Part shown: positions 24,856 through 34,643 of the stretch, in pieces | How positions within the stretch are numbered: position 1 is the stretch's first letter | How the letters are laid out: each line of letters opens with the position of its first letter | Origin: Parcubacteria group bacterium GW2011_GWA2_42_14 | Lineage (GTDB): Bacteria > Patescibacteriota > Minisyncoccia > Sungbacterales > GWA2-42-14 | Reading direction: 5' to 3' | Length of the DNA stretch: 53,624 nt | NCBI GenBank assembly: GCA_000998135.1 | Contig: LCCV01000006.1 | Coordinates: forward strand, 1-53,624 | Notes under the pieces: generated by a model | What the model was told of the DNA's origin: nothing | Seen by the model: the letters and a program-made list of their open reading frames with translations, nothing else | Databases searched by the model: none | Position numbers and translations under genes: made by a program

Positions 24856-25909
24856 CAAAATTAAATTTAAAGAACTTAGGAATATAATCGCGCAATCTTA
24901 TTTTGTGATTAATCTTAAAGAACAAAAAGAAGAGCATTAGGCCCAATGAACCAAGAGGAACATCGGCATCAGTCCACACCGGCACAGGCCGGGTAGCTTT
25001 CGTCTTCACATCTTCAAAAATTTTAGAAAGATGTTTCTTCAGCTCTCCGGAATTTTTGTAAGTGTAGGACTCGCCGCCTGTGTCTTTAGCAATTTTATAA
25101 AGGGTGGCTTCATCAACTTCAGTATATGTTGTCTCGCGATTCTCATTTTCCAGAAATCCGATTCCGCGGCGGCCGGGGACAGGAGACCTTGCGAAACCCA
25201 CCGCGATAGTATCAATCACGATTTTTTTCTCCCGAGCATAAGCAATGCCGAAATCAACGTCAGTTTCTTCTGACTCTGTTTTATCGCCATCGCTTTCCAA
25301 AATCAATCTCCTGATTTTTGCCTGCTCCGGAAACATATCTGCCGTCACCTTAATCGCCGCTTCAAAATTAGTTCCCTGATTTTCAAAAAAATCAGGAGTT
25401 ATAGCGTCCAATTTTTGCAAAAAAAGGTCATAGTTGGAGGTTGCTTCCTGCACGGGAATGGCTTCTCCCGCAAAAACAACAAGGCACTGTGGAATTCCTG
25501 CAGGAAAAGGAGGCGCTAAAAATTCCCGAATCTCGCGCTTGGATTGTCCTATTCTGCCATCCGGGCCAAAATGGCCTTCTTCCGCTCTGGTCGAGCCGGA
25601 AATATCTACAGACCAGCACATTACCACGTCTTCTTTGAAAAAATGCGGAACCCAGGCCTGATACTGCATACCGGACAAAAACATAACGCCGATTGCGAAC
25701 AAAAGGCCAAAAACAGCGCACTCTTTTAAATATTGCCGAAGCATCTGTTTTCTCAAAATCAAAAATTGCTCAAAAAATGCTTTGGAACCAGACAATCGTT
25801 TTCCTTTCATCAGTATTCTTAAATACGGAATAAAAAGAAAGGCGGGAAAACCCGCCAATAACCAAAGATAGCGCGGGTCCGTAAACTGAAAACCGGGCAA
25901 ACCGCCCAT
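24842..25909 (-). CDS. VWA-domain membrane protein (BatA/BatB-like)
   Basis: MIDAS VVMCWSVDISGSTRAEEG, GTNFEAAIKVTADMF, flanking TM segments. Confidence 0.85.
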   Translation of the reverse strand: MGGLPGFQFTDPRYLWLLAGFPAFLFIPYLRILMKGKRLSGSKAFFEQFLILRKQMLRQYLKECAVFGLLFAIGVMFLSGMQYQAWVPHFFKEDVVMCWSVDISGSTRAEEGHFGPDGRIGQSKREIREFLAPPFPAGIPQCLVVFAGEAIPVQEATSNYDLFLQKLDAITPDFFENQGTNFEAAIKVTADMFPEQAKIRRLILESDGDKTESEETDVDFGIAYAREKKIVIDTIAVGFARSPVPGRRGIGFLENENRETTYTEVDEATLYKIAKDTGGESYTYKNSGELKKHLSKIFEDVKTKATRPVPVWTDADVPLGSLGLMLFFLFFKINHKIRLRDYIPKFFKFNFAARG

Positions 25910-26595
25910 TAGTGCGCTCCCTTAATTGATTTTCCGGGAGATGCGCCGGGAATATAAAACGGCAACTTGTCGCCTTCCTGCGAGGAACTGCCGTCCTGGG
26001 CCGAACCATTTTCATCTCCAAAAAGATTTCCTAATCCCTGGCCTTCGCCTTTTCCGTCTTTATTTGAGGGAGGAACTCTTGTTAGCCAATCAATATTTTG
26101 TCCGACAAAAATCATGCAGGATACGTTGTTCCCGCAATTCTTGAGCGATGTCAGATAATCATCAAGAGCAGATTTTGCCAATTTCTTAATCATCGCCGGA
26201 TCTTCTTTTAAAATCATTCCCAAAAATACCTGATAAACTTCGGCATTGGCCTTATTGTTCCAAACCTGCCAAAGCCACGATACATCCTGAACGTTTTTAA
26301 GATTAAGGGAATCCAGCTGTCTTACGTAAGAAACATAAGACGCTTTAAGCTCTTCAATATTTACGGTTTCTGGCGCGTTGGGTTTCTCAGCAGCATTAAC
26401 CAATCCCCAGAAACGGGAATCGTCCTCGCGATATGCCTCATTGGCTTTCAAAAACTCATCAAAAGCCGAACTTTTCGGAATATTTTTCGCTTTTTCGGCC
26501 TCATATCCGAAATAGGAAAAAAAACCGCCGAAGCCGACCAGCATTATTCCGAAAAAAAACAATAAGAATTTTTTCTTGTTTTTACCCTTATTCAC
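25909..26595 (-). CDS. Hypothetical membrane-anchored protein of the MoxR/VWA operon
   Basis: GTG start overlaps the upstream VWA stop (GTGAATAA); basic N-terminus plus TM FLLFFFGIMLVGFGGFFSYFG. Confidence 0.7.
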   Translation of the reverse strand: MNKGKNKKKFLLFFFGIMLVGFGGFFSYFGYEAEKAKNIPKSSAFDEFLKANEAYREDDSRFWGLVNAAEKPNAPETVNIEELKASYVSYVRQLDSLNLKNVQDVSWLWQVWNNKANAEVYQVFLGMILKEDPAMIKKLAKSALDDYLTSLKNCGNNVSCMIFVGQNIDWLTRVPPSNKDGKGEGQGLGNLFGDENGSAQDGSSSQEGDKLPFYIPGASPGKSIKGAH

Positions 26596-27655
26596 CGGTG
26601 CTACCTCCTTTTCTGTTTCTTGTTTTTCTAAACCGCCAGATAAACTCTTCGGCCAAAAACATAAAAGCATAAAGGGCGGAAAAAAGCATGATTCCCGCTC
26701 CAAGTTCTCGGACAAAGGTACGGGGCCTGATGCCGGAAATAATGCTTGCTTCAAGAGGATTAAGGGTGCCAATATCCGCAAAAACGCTTTGTAATTCTTT
26801 TTCCAGAAGTGCTGGCTTGGAAACAAGCGCCGGGTCAATAAAATATTCTTTGCCGCCGGTATCTCTCACGGCCCTGATAACCGCATCCGGACTATTTTTG
26901 GTAAAAATCATGAAGTATGTCCTGATTCCCAGCTCCCGCATAACGGTTAAAACCTGAACGGGATAAATTCTTTCCGAATTAGGAAAATCCGCGTCGGTTT
27001 CCGCAATCACGATAAAACCAGAATGGGAATTTCTTTTTCCTTCGTTAATTTCCGGCATTTTTTTTCTCTCAAGGGTATTGAGCAAAATATCGCGTTCAGT
27101 TTGTTCATAAATGCCCGCTTCTTTCAGAATAATTTCCAGGGACATTAAAAGCCCTACACCCACCTCGGTTCCTCCGCCAAGAGAGGTGGCGCTAAAAGAT
27201 TTGTTCAGGTCTTCATTGGTAACCTTGGTAATTACTTTGGCTGATTCTCCGCAAAGAGTGCTGACGGCGGTATCGGAAAAATAAACTCCGCAGAATCTGT
27301 CTTGCCTTCGAAGATTCATAAAGGACTCGGAAACTTTTCCCAAAAAATCAAGAAGCTGGCCCATGCTTCCGGAACGGTCCTGCACCAGCACAATCACGTA
27401 ATTTTTAATTTTCGTGTAGCTCGCAACCTCACCCTTGAAAAGCCCTGAAAACAGCAACACCAGCAACGTGCCGGTAAAAGCAATGAAAAAATTGCGGAGG
27501 TGGCGGAAAAAAGATTTCTTTCCGGCACCTCCAGCCCTAACGACTCCGGCAAGCGGCCAATGAAATTCCGGCAGCGCCTTCACCCAAAACATCCATAAAG
27601 CAATGCCTAAAACCGGAATAAAAACCAACAAAAACCACGGTCTCAGGAAACCCAT
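26588..27655 (-). CDS. VWA-domain membrane protein (BatA/BatB-like)
   Basis: MIDAS NYVIVLVQDRSGSMGQLL; N- and C-terminal TM segments. Confidence 0.85.
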   Translation of the reverse strand: MGFLRPWFLLVFIPVLGIALWMFWVKALPEFHWPLAGVVRAGGAGKKSFFRHLRNFFIAFTGTLLVLLFSGLFKGEVASYTKIKNYVIVLVQDRSGSMGQLLDFLGKVSESFMNLRRQDRFCGVYFSDTAVSTLCGESAKVITKVTNEDLNKSFSATSLGGGTEVGVGLLMSLEIILKEAGIYEQTERDILLNTLERKKMPEINEGKRNSHSGFIVIAETDADFPNSERIYPVQVLTVMRELGIRTYFMIFTKNSPDAVIRAVRDTGGKEYFIDPALVSKPALLEKELQSVFADIGTLNPLEASIISGIRPRTFVRELGAGIMLFSALYAFMFLAEEFIWRFRKTRNRKGGSTGE

Positions 27656-27656
27656 A

Positions 27657-29207
27657 TTATTTCTCCCAACTGAAAATTTCCCGAATCAAGTTCCTGAAAT
27701 CAATATTGCTTTGACGGGCGTTTTCCACGTCATTGACGAACTCAAGGGATTTCAAAACCAACCCTAATGGCAAAACCATCTCCAGGCGATGCTTCCAATC
27801 CGCGGAATTGGCGCTGGCCAAGGGCCCGTATTCATTACCAAAGTAGTAAAGCCCCAGCATTCTCTTTAATAGTTTAAGGCGGTCAACGGCGTTCATAACA
27901 TCAACCTGTCCCCGGTATCTTTCCCAAAGCACGCGCGCCTTTTCTTCTTTAGACGCCTCAACTTTTTCATCCGGCTTCTTACCGGACTTGAACGCAAGAA
28001 TAATCAAAAAGGCGCCGGCGCAAACACCAATAATTCCCAGCCACCAGGGAACGAACTCCGACAATCCTTGTTCGCCTTTGTCCGAACTAATGACAGAAAC
28101 CGCGTTGGGAATTCCGTTAACAGTAATTTGGCTCTTCGGCGACAAAGGCGACACCAAAATTCGCGCTTCGGGAATAATACCTTCCAGCCGGTTCTTATTA
28201 TCTTCAACATTTCCCGCGATATTGTAGTAATAGCGAAGTAGCGGCAGAATAAATTCGCCCGAGCGCAAAATCCTGAATTTGTATTCAACAGTGTCCACCA
28301 CTTCACCTGTCGCCAATTTTTCTACAGCCGCCTTATATGTGCGGTCCCCTTCAAAACGGCGAAGGTTCTGGGGTAATCCCTGGGGTAACCAAGTCCTAAG
28401 AAGTTTGGTATTGATAGAAAGGTCATCGAAACTCACCTTGATATCCGGCGCCCTGAAAAACTTAACGCGATAACAAAAAACCCCTGTTGCCACTATGTTT
28501 CCCGCGCCGGCGCCGTTCAAACATTCGGCCTCCACCCTGGCTTCCGCCCGAATCGGAGATTTTACCCGAATAAATTCAACTCTTGAAGAAAGTACGCGAA
28601 ATTCGTTTTCTGGAGCAAACACAATCGCCCACAAAAATACATTCTTGCCCGATTTAACCGTAGGACGCGCCGTAGTCGTATTTGTTCCTTCGTTAAAATC
28701 CGTAATCTCCAAATTCATTGCCGCCATTAATTTTATAATCTCTTCTTTGGGGAAAAATTTTTTCCATTGAATGCGGATAACGCCAGAAAGGGCGAATGGA
28801 CCTTCCGGAAATTCAAAAACCGAAGAAGCAAACGGAACTTTTGCCGAAACCTCGTTCCAGCGAGCCAAAACCGCGTCAATCGTCAACGGGGTTTTAAGGT
28901 ACCGGAAACGGATAAAATCCGGCTTTTCATAAAGCGTATCGATTTTTTCCAGTCCAAACCGGACCTCAAGCGTTCTTTGCAAATCAGTTCTGGCCGCTTC
29001 ATCCAGCCCGCCAAAATAAACAACCAAAAAATTTTTATCAACTAACGGCAGTATATCCTGCAATTCTCCATTTATAACTCTCTTAATATTCTCACGGCTA
29101 AAAATCGGGAATTTTAGTTCTTCTGCCCAAACCGGCCCCGAACGGATAAATCCCGCTAAACACGAAAAAAAACCAATAAATATGACAACCTTAACCAAAA
29201 TTTTCAT
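27657..29207 (-). CDS. BatD-like/hypothetical large membrane protein of the MoxR operon
   Basis: Signal peptide, large extracytoplasmic region, C-terminal TM (FVPWWLGIIGVCAGAFLIILAF) and cytoplasmic tail; operon context. Confidence 0.6.
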   Translation of the reverse strand: MKILVKVVIFIGFFSCLAGFIRSGPVWAEELKFPIFSRENIKRVINGELQDILPLVDKNFLVVYFGGLDEAARTDLQRTLEVRFGLEKIDTLYEKPDFIRFRYLKTPLTIDAVLARWNEVSAKVPFASSVFEFPEGPFALSGVIRIQWKKFFPKEEIIKLMAAMNLEITDFNEGTNTTTARPTVKSGKNVFLWAIVFAPENEFRVLSSRVEFIRVKSPIRAEARVEAECLNGAGAGNIVATGVFCYRVKFFRAPDIKVSFDDLSINTKLLRTWLPQGLPQNLRRFEGDRTYKAAVEKLATGEVVDTVEYKFRILRSGEFILPLLRYYYNIAGNVEDNKNRLEGIIPEARILVSPLSPKSQITVNGIPNAVSVISSDKGEQGLSEFVPWWLGIIGVCAGAFLIILAFKSGKKPDEKVEASKEEKARVLWERYRGQVDVMNAVDRLKLLKRMLGLYYFGNEYGPLASANSADWKHRLEMVLPLGLVLKSLEFVNDVENARQSNIDFRNLIREIFSWEK

Positions 29208-29295
29208 TGAATCATCCCCGTTTATTATTTGTCAAAGACCGCTTTTTATTGTCTTAACTGGTAGCAGAAAAAAGGACGGATGTCAACCCCTCGTT

Positions 29296-29325
29296 ATAAA
29301 AAAGCGTCCGTTTAAGGACGCCTTA
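29296..29325 (-). terminator. Rho-independent terminator of DUF58 gene
   Basis: Complement: GCGTCC TTAAAC GGACGC TTTTTTAT. Confidence 0.8.
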
Positions 29326-30267
29326 CGTTCTTTTGATTTTTTGCAAAAGAAAATGAATCGGAACCAAAACATTGTCAGGGCTTGTTATTTTTGTAAAAAG
29401 GATGGCCGAATTACGGCACTGAACCTCAAATTCTTCAAGTTGTGCCGTGATCCTTTTTTCAATGACCTTTTTTTGCTTGTAAGAACCTCCGGAAAGCAAA
29501 AAGGTTTTTCCGTTTTCCGCGTCAAAAACAGCAAGCTCGCCAATATCGGGAATTTTTTCCTCGGCCGGATCGCGTATCGCAATCGCAAATATGGCAAATT
29601 CCGCCACTCTTAAATCTCGAAAAACACGGCCATATTCTTCCGGCGCAATAAAATCAGAAATAAGAACCAAATTTGCTTTAGTTGTTTCGCGTTCTAAAAG
29701 ATTCCTTAAATCTTCGGCAAATGCCCGGGGCGCGCGGCTATTTCGCTGTAAAATATTTTTTCTTACAGCAAAAATTTCTTTGGCAAGTTCTTTGACCCTT
29801 TCTTCATATTCTTTACGCCACTCTTTAATGGTCAGACGCAAATGCTCGGGCTGTAAATCCCTTTGCCCAACCGATGGGTCCGGCAGGTCAGCCCAATCAA
29901 TAAACCGAACCGGTCCGTCATGGACAAAAATTGAAGCTAAGCTCCATGCCGCAAGCAGGGCCGAATCAAGTTTATCTCCAAAATACATCGTTTTTGCCAT
30001 ATTAATAACGACATAAGCTGGGCGAATTTCTTCATCGTAATATAACCGCACGAGTTTTCGTTTATCCGGCTCCTGAGCCGAAAGTTCAAAATCAATATCG
30101 GAAAAGGCATGGATGGCCGGGTCATATTCGGCTATGCCGCTTGTTTGATACCCGGAGCCGACAAAAGGGCTCGGGTGTCGGCCGCGAAAAAGCATATCAG
30201 CCGCTAAAATCGGCAGTTTCATTTCCAAAATTAGAAGTTTTTCTTCAAACTCCTTTTCAGTAAGCAT
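29323..30267 (-). CDS. DUF58-domain protein
   Basis: RGRHPSPFVGSGYQTSGIAEYDPAIHAFSDIDFELSAQEPDKRKLVRLYYDEE...LVLISDFIAP; next to MoxR. Confidence 0.85.
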   Translation of the reverse strand: MLTEKEFEEKLLILEMKLPILAADMLFRGRHPSPFVGSGYQTSGIAEYDPAIHAFSDIDFELSAQEPDKRKLVRLYYDEEIRPAYVVINMAKTMYFGDKLDSALLAAWSLASIFVHDGPVRFIDWADLPDPSVGQRDLQPEHLRLTIKEWRKEYEERVKELAKEIFAVRKNILQRNSRAPRAFAEDLRNLLERETTKANLVLISDFIAPEEYGRVFRDLRVAEFAIFAIAIRDPAEEKIPDIGELAVFDAENGKTFLLSGGSYKQKKVIEKRITAQLEEFEVQCRNSAILFTKITSPDNVLVPIHFLLQKIKRT

Positions 30268-30275
30268 CTATTGTC

Positions 30276-31472
30276 TTACCACTCAACATTTTCAACAATG
30301 TGCTCCATAATCAGGCGCCGCATTATATATTCGCCCCCGAAATCATGCGCCAGAAGTTTTGCCGTAGGAGTCAGCCAAATGCGATGCGCCAAAACATCTA
30401 CCGCAATCTTTTGAACATCTTTTGGCAAAACCCGAAGTTCACTTCTGTTTTCCTTTTTATGAGCAAGGAAAGACGCGGCCTTAGAAATATTTTCAAGAAA
30501 CAAGGGTCCTCTGGGCGAAGAACCATTGGAAATAAGTTCTTCCAGCCCGTATTTTTCGGCAAATTTCGTTTCTTTCCAAATATATTCCCAATTCGGCCTA
30601 AATTCTTTTTCGCTCTTTAATGCCCGTTTCCTTTCGTCAAAAGAATGGGATTTGGAAGGATTGTGCGTGGCCCTTGTCAAATTAGTGATATAGGTGCGCA
30701 TGTCATCGGAAACAACGGCTTCTTCATAAATGAATTTCCTGCGAAACTGCAGATTTTCAATGGTTGACACCGGTTCTACCGTCATTTTGTCAAATTTCTT
30801 ATTTCGCGCCACAATCTCTTTTAAATCATCGGAAGAATAATCCGGCATTTTGGGCGCCATTCCGAATCGGTCAAGCTGGGCTTCAGGAAGCGGTTTTACG
30901 CCTTTTTGTTCAAGAGGATTTTGGGTGGCATAAAGCTGAAATGGATCAGGAAGCTGTTTCGTATTCTTTCTGCGGTCTTCGTCTTTTTCTCCGGGAATAG
31001 CGTAAGTTACAGTGCCCTCGCCCATAGCTTCAAGAAACGCGGATTGAGTATCTTCATCGGCGCGGTTAATTTCATCAACCAAAACAACATTGGCCCAAAT
31101 AGGTCCGTAATCAATATACCATTCATCATTGATAATGCGGGCGCCTCCCAAAACCTTGGATGCCCTAAGATCGGGGTTGCACTGAATGCGGCTGAATCTG
31201 CCACCGGTTAAATCTGCCATAATCTTGGCCCTAAGCGTTTTACCCGTGCCGGGAACTTCGTTAAGAAATACCGGAGGGCATGGTCCGAGCATAATCCTTT
31301 CTTTATAAGAATCAGCGCCGGATTTAGACATCCGGGGGGCAACAGCCAAACGGCACATTTGCAACCGGGCTATTTCTCCTGAATCGCCAACCACAAACTC
31401 ACGGATTTTTTCAAATTCCTTATCGGTGATAGCCAGATATTTTTCCAAATCCAGCCGAACATTTTCATCCAT
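30276..31472 (-). CDS. MoxR-family AAA+ ATPase
   Basis: NEVPGTGKTLRAKIMADLTGGRFSRIQCNPDL, VVLVDEINRADEDTQSAFLEAMGEGTVTY, ATQNPLEQKGVKPLPEAQLDRF. Confidence 0.93.
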   Translation of the reverse strand: MDENVRLDLEKYLAITDKEFEKIREFVVGDSGEIARLQMCRLAVAPRMSKSGADSYKERIMLGPCPPVFLNEVPGTGKTLRAKIMADLTGGRFSRIQCNPDLRASKVLGGARIINDEWYIDYGPIWANVVLVDEINRADEDTQSAFLEAMGEGTVTYAIPGEKDEDRRKNTKQLPDPFQLYATQNPLEQKGVKPLPEAQLDRFGMAPKMPDYSSDDLKEIVARNKKFDKMTVEPVSTIENLQFRRKFIYEEAVVSDDMRTYITNLTRATHNPSKSHSFDERKRALKSEKEFRPNWEYIWKETKFAEKYGLEELISNGSSPRGPLFLENISKAASFLAHKKENRSELRVLPKDVQKIAVDVLAHRIWLTPTAKLLAHDFGGEYIMRRLIMEHIVENVEW

Positions 31473-31568
31473 TGTTTTTTCTCCTTTCCTTGTCCTCCGG
31501 AGCCCTGGCAGAGGAGGATGTGGCTGTCTGCCTTTGGCAGATTAAGCCGTTTTTTGTTAAACCGGAAC

Positions 31569-32516
31569 TTAATATTGACCAATACAAGAAGGAAAATAAA
31601 AGCCATTGAAAATATCTTTAGCGGCTCTCTTGGCCGAACTTGCCAAACTCTCCGATTTAGAAAGTTCCACGGTAAAAAAAGAGGTTTCTTTTTCCAAACG
31701 GCCATAATTAATAATTTTCAGCCAATCCCTGCCGTTTTTTGAATTATATTCCAAAACGGCCCGGTTCCATATCGGAGAAATAATACCCACAAGTTCTTTA
31801 GGAAATTCAATAATTTCCAATCGGACAACGGGGTAAACTTCGCTTGCGCTAAAACGGAGATTATAAGAGTCCTTCAATTCTTTGAAAAGAAGGGAAATAA
31901 AAGCATCCGCTTTAATAGGAAATTTATTAAAGTATTCCGGCGTTAAACGGCTATTAGTCCCAGTAGCCCCCTTTAATTTCTTAGCGTCTTCGGACGGCGC
32001 TTCCGACCTGGAAACACAACTAATACCGGTTAGGCCGGATACTGTTTTATTTTTCATTTCAGCCAATATTTTTTCAGAATCAATAATCTTGCGCCAACCC
32101 GGAACATCTTCTTTCGCCAGACGCAGATAGTAAAAACCCGTGTATGCCGGTCTTACGCGCCCTTCCGAATCTTCATCCAAATAAGCGCGGACGGACAAAT
32201 ACAAAGCATTTTTGCTTTCTTCTGTTTCCGCGGAAAAAAAACGATGTTGCGATTCCCGGAAATATTTTTTCAGCGCGTCAGGATAAGTTTCTATGCGGAA
32301 TAATGTAATTATTCTTGATTGCGTATCGGATACAGTTATTACTTCAATTTTTTCCTTAACAAGGATAAAACCGGCTTTTTTCATAAAGAACTCAATATTT
32401 TTAACCGCGTAACCGTGGAATTCCCTATTATAGGTCAAGAAAGGCGAAGATTCAGCGATTTTACAAAATCCTGATATAAATAGGCCCAAAGCAAGAATAA
32501 ACCAAATTCTCCTCAT
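31569..32516 (-). CDS. Hypothetical secreted protein, paralogue of 32625-33530
   Basis: Signal peptide; shares YPDALKKYFRE, FISLLFKELKDSYNLRFSASEVYP, AAKDIFNGFYFPSC with its neighbour. Confidence 0.75.
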   Translation of the reverse strand: MRRIWFILALGLFISGFCKIAESSPFLTYNREFHGYAVKNIEFFMKKAGFILVKEKIEVITVSDTQSRIITLFRIETYPDALKKYFRESQHRFFSAETEESKNALYLSVRAYLDEDSEGRVRPAYTGFYYLRLAKEDVPGWRKIIDSEKILAEMKNKTVSGLTGISCVSRSEAPSEDAKKLKGATGTNSRLTPEYFNKFPIKADAFISLLFKELKDSYNLRFSASEVYPVVRLEIIEFPKELVGIISPIWNRAVLEYNSKNGRDWLKIINYGRLEKETSFFTVELSKSESLASSAKRAAKDIFNGFYFPSCIGQY

Positions 32517-32624
32517 TATTTATTGCCTTTCCGGCAAATTTACAAAGAACTTATTATCTAAATAAGTACATAAAAAAAGACCGCTTGTCAACCCTGTTAT
32601 AGGTTTAAGGCGGTCCCGATATAA

Positions 32625-33530
32625 CTACATCATATCATAATATTGCGGACAACTGGGGGCATAAAGACTAATAAAAATATTCTTAGCGGCTTCGGCCGCT
32701 TTTTTCCCCAATGATTCGCGGCCGTCAAACGTAACAATTACCATGCTATTTTGATTTCCGTAATATCGGTCTGTACGGCTTATAAAAACTTTTTCGGTAC
32801 GGTCAAACTGCTTGTTTTCAAGCAAAAAAAAGACGCTATTCGGTTCCGGCAAAAGAAGCGAAAGCTCGACGGGAAAACCAAAAACTCGCATCTCCATAAA
32901 CGGAAAACGTTCAGTAACAGTGTATCTTAACCCATAATATTTAAGCTCCCTAAAAAAAAGAGTGATAAATTCATCAACGTCATAAGGAAAATTACGAACC
33001 CGCAAGAATAAAGAATTTTCTCCTTCGTTTTTTCTGGCGAATCCGCCGTAACGCGACCGGCAATCAAGACCATAAAGCGCCAAAATCAATTCAGCTTTCG
33101 CTTCCCTAACCAGTTCCCCAATATCAAAATAATAAAAATCTTTTTTGTCTATATGCTTGAAAAAAGAAAGGCGTTCAGCCGGCTTCCCGTCTTTTATCGT
33201 TTTAACGGAAAACACGACGGTACTGTCAAGTTCCAGCAATTGAAGCGTAAAACCTTGAGGAACCGGCTCTCCAAAATATTTTTTGAGAGAATCGGGATAC
33301 TTTTTTATCCGTATTTCAACACTAACCCCTTGTCCATTGCCATCCGTTATTTCTTTGGAAATTCCGGTATCAAGCGCGAAACCGGCTCTTCGCAAATCTC
33401 CGGTAATCCGCTTTACAAAATCGCCATAGGCGGTTTTATATTCGTATTTGGAAAAAGAAGCCGCATCGGCAACAAAACTAAACACAAAATATGTTAAGAC
33501 AAAACAACTGGCCGCCAGAACCTTTTTCAT
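32625..33530 (-). CDS. Hypothetical secreted protein, paralogue of 31569-32516
   Basis: Signal peptide; YPDSLKKYFGE, FITLFFRELKYYGLRYTVTERFP, AAKNIFISLYAPSC. Confidence 0.75.
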   Translation of the reverse strand: MKKVLAASCFVLTYFVFSFVADAASFSKYEYKTAYGDFVKRITGDLRRAGFALDTGISKEITDGNGQGVSVEIRIKKYPDSLKKYFGEPVPQGFTLQLLELDSTVVFSVKTIKDGKPAERLSFFKHIDKKDFYYFDIGELVREAKAELILALYGLDCRSRYGGFARKNEGENSLFLRVRNFPYDVDEFITLFFRELKYYGLRYTVTERFPFMEMRVFGFPVELSLLLPEPNSVFFLLENKQFDRTEKVFISRTDRYYGNQNSMVIVTFDGRESLGKKAAEAAKNIFISLYAPSCPQYYDMM

Positions 33531-33647
33531 AAAACATCCTCTTTAAAAATTGCAAAGAACTGATTAATTTAAAAAGTGGACCAAAAAAGCAAAATTGTCA
33601 ACCCCACCGTTTGCAATTAAAAACGAAACCTACTATAGTTCGCGGTA

Positions 33648-34520
33648 ATGTCTGACATTAGCACAATATATGCCAAAGACAAAAATTTCCCCAAATTATT
33701 AAAGGAAATTCACTTGCCACCCCAATTATTATATGTAAGAGGCGTATTGAAGGCCGAGGAACATTGTCTTGCCGTTGTCGGCACAAGAAAACCGACAAGA
33801 TACGGCATTGAGGCAACGGAAAAAATAATCAGAGAATTAGCCAAACTCTCCAATCTTACGATTGTAAGCGGACTGGCAACCGGAATAGATACCGCAACGC
33901 ACCTTGGGGCGCTAAAAAATAATTTGAGAACCATTGCGGTACTCGGCACGGGGGTTGACTCAAAAACAATATTTCCTCCGCAAAATAAAAATTTGGCCGA
34001 GAAAATTATTCAAGCGGGCGGAGCGGTTATTTCGGAATATCCGGAAGGCGCGCCGGGACTTGCCCATCATTTCCCGGAAAGAAACAGAATAATATCGGGG
34101 CTGTCTTTAGGCACCTTGATTATTGAAGCCAAAGAAAAATCCGGCGCTTTAATTACCGCGCGCCTGTCTCTTGAACAAAACCGCGAGGTATTCTGCCTAC
34201 CCGGCTCAATTTTTTCCTCCAACTCATTCGGGCCGCATCTTTTTATAAAAAAGGGGGCGAAATTAGTCACTTCAGCGGAAGATATTGTTGAAGAACTAAA
34301 CCTGCCCAATCTTTTAGAAATCAGAAAAGAAAAACTAGAAATTCTTTTAACCAAAGAGGAAAAGTTTATTTTGGATGCAATATCAAACGAGCCCTTAACC
34401 GTCGACGAAATAAAAGAAAAAACGCAGTTTTCAACATCCGGTATTCTTTCAACTTTATCTATGTTAGAATTAAAAGGGTTGGTTAAAAGAGGAGATAATG
34501 GACAATGGATTGGATTATAA
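33648..34520 (+). CDS. dprA: DNA processing protein DprA
   Basis: AVVGTRKPTRYGIEATEKIIRELA, VSGLATGIDTATHLGAL, AVLGTGVDSKTIFPPQNKNLAEKI, ISEYPEG, FPERNRIISGLS, C-terminal winged-helix region. Confidence 0.95.
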   Translation: MSDISTIYAKDKNFPKLLKEIHLPPQLLYVRGVLKAEEHCLAVVGTRKPTRYGIEATEKIIRELAKLSNLTIVSGLATGIDTATHLGALKNNLRTIAVLGTGVDSKTIFPPQNKNLAEKIIQAGGAVISEYPEGAPGLAHHFPERNRIISGLSLGTLIIEAKEKSGALITARLSLEQNREVFCLPGSIFSSNSFGPHLFIKKGAKLVTSAEDIVEELNLPNLLEIRKEKLEILLTKEEKFILDAISNEPLTVDEIKEKTQFSTSGILSTLSMLELKGLVKRGDNGQWIGL

Positions 34521-34634
34521 AATCCCAAATCCCAATACCAAAATCACAAATAAATTCAAATATCAAAAGTTTTTGATAATTTAAATTTTGAAATTATTTG
34601 GAATTTGGGATTTTGAAATTTGGATTTTCTTTAA
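34517..34634. repeat. Heptad-phased AAATCCC / TTGGGATTT hairpin
   Basis: AAATCCC AAATCCC AATACCA AAATCAC AAATAAA ... GGAATTT GGGATTT TGAAATT TGGATTT. Confidence 0.75.
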
Positions 34635-34643
34635 TCCTAAATT

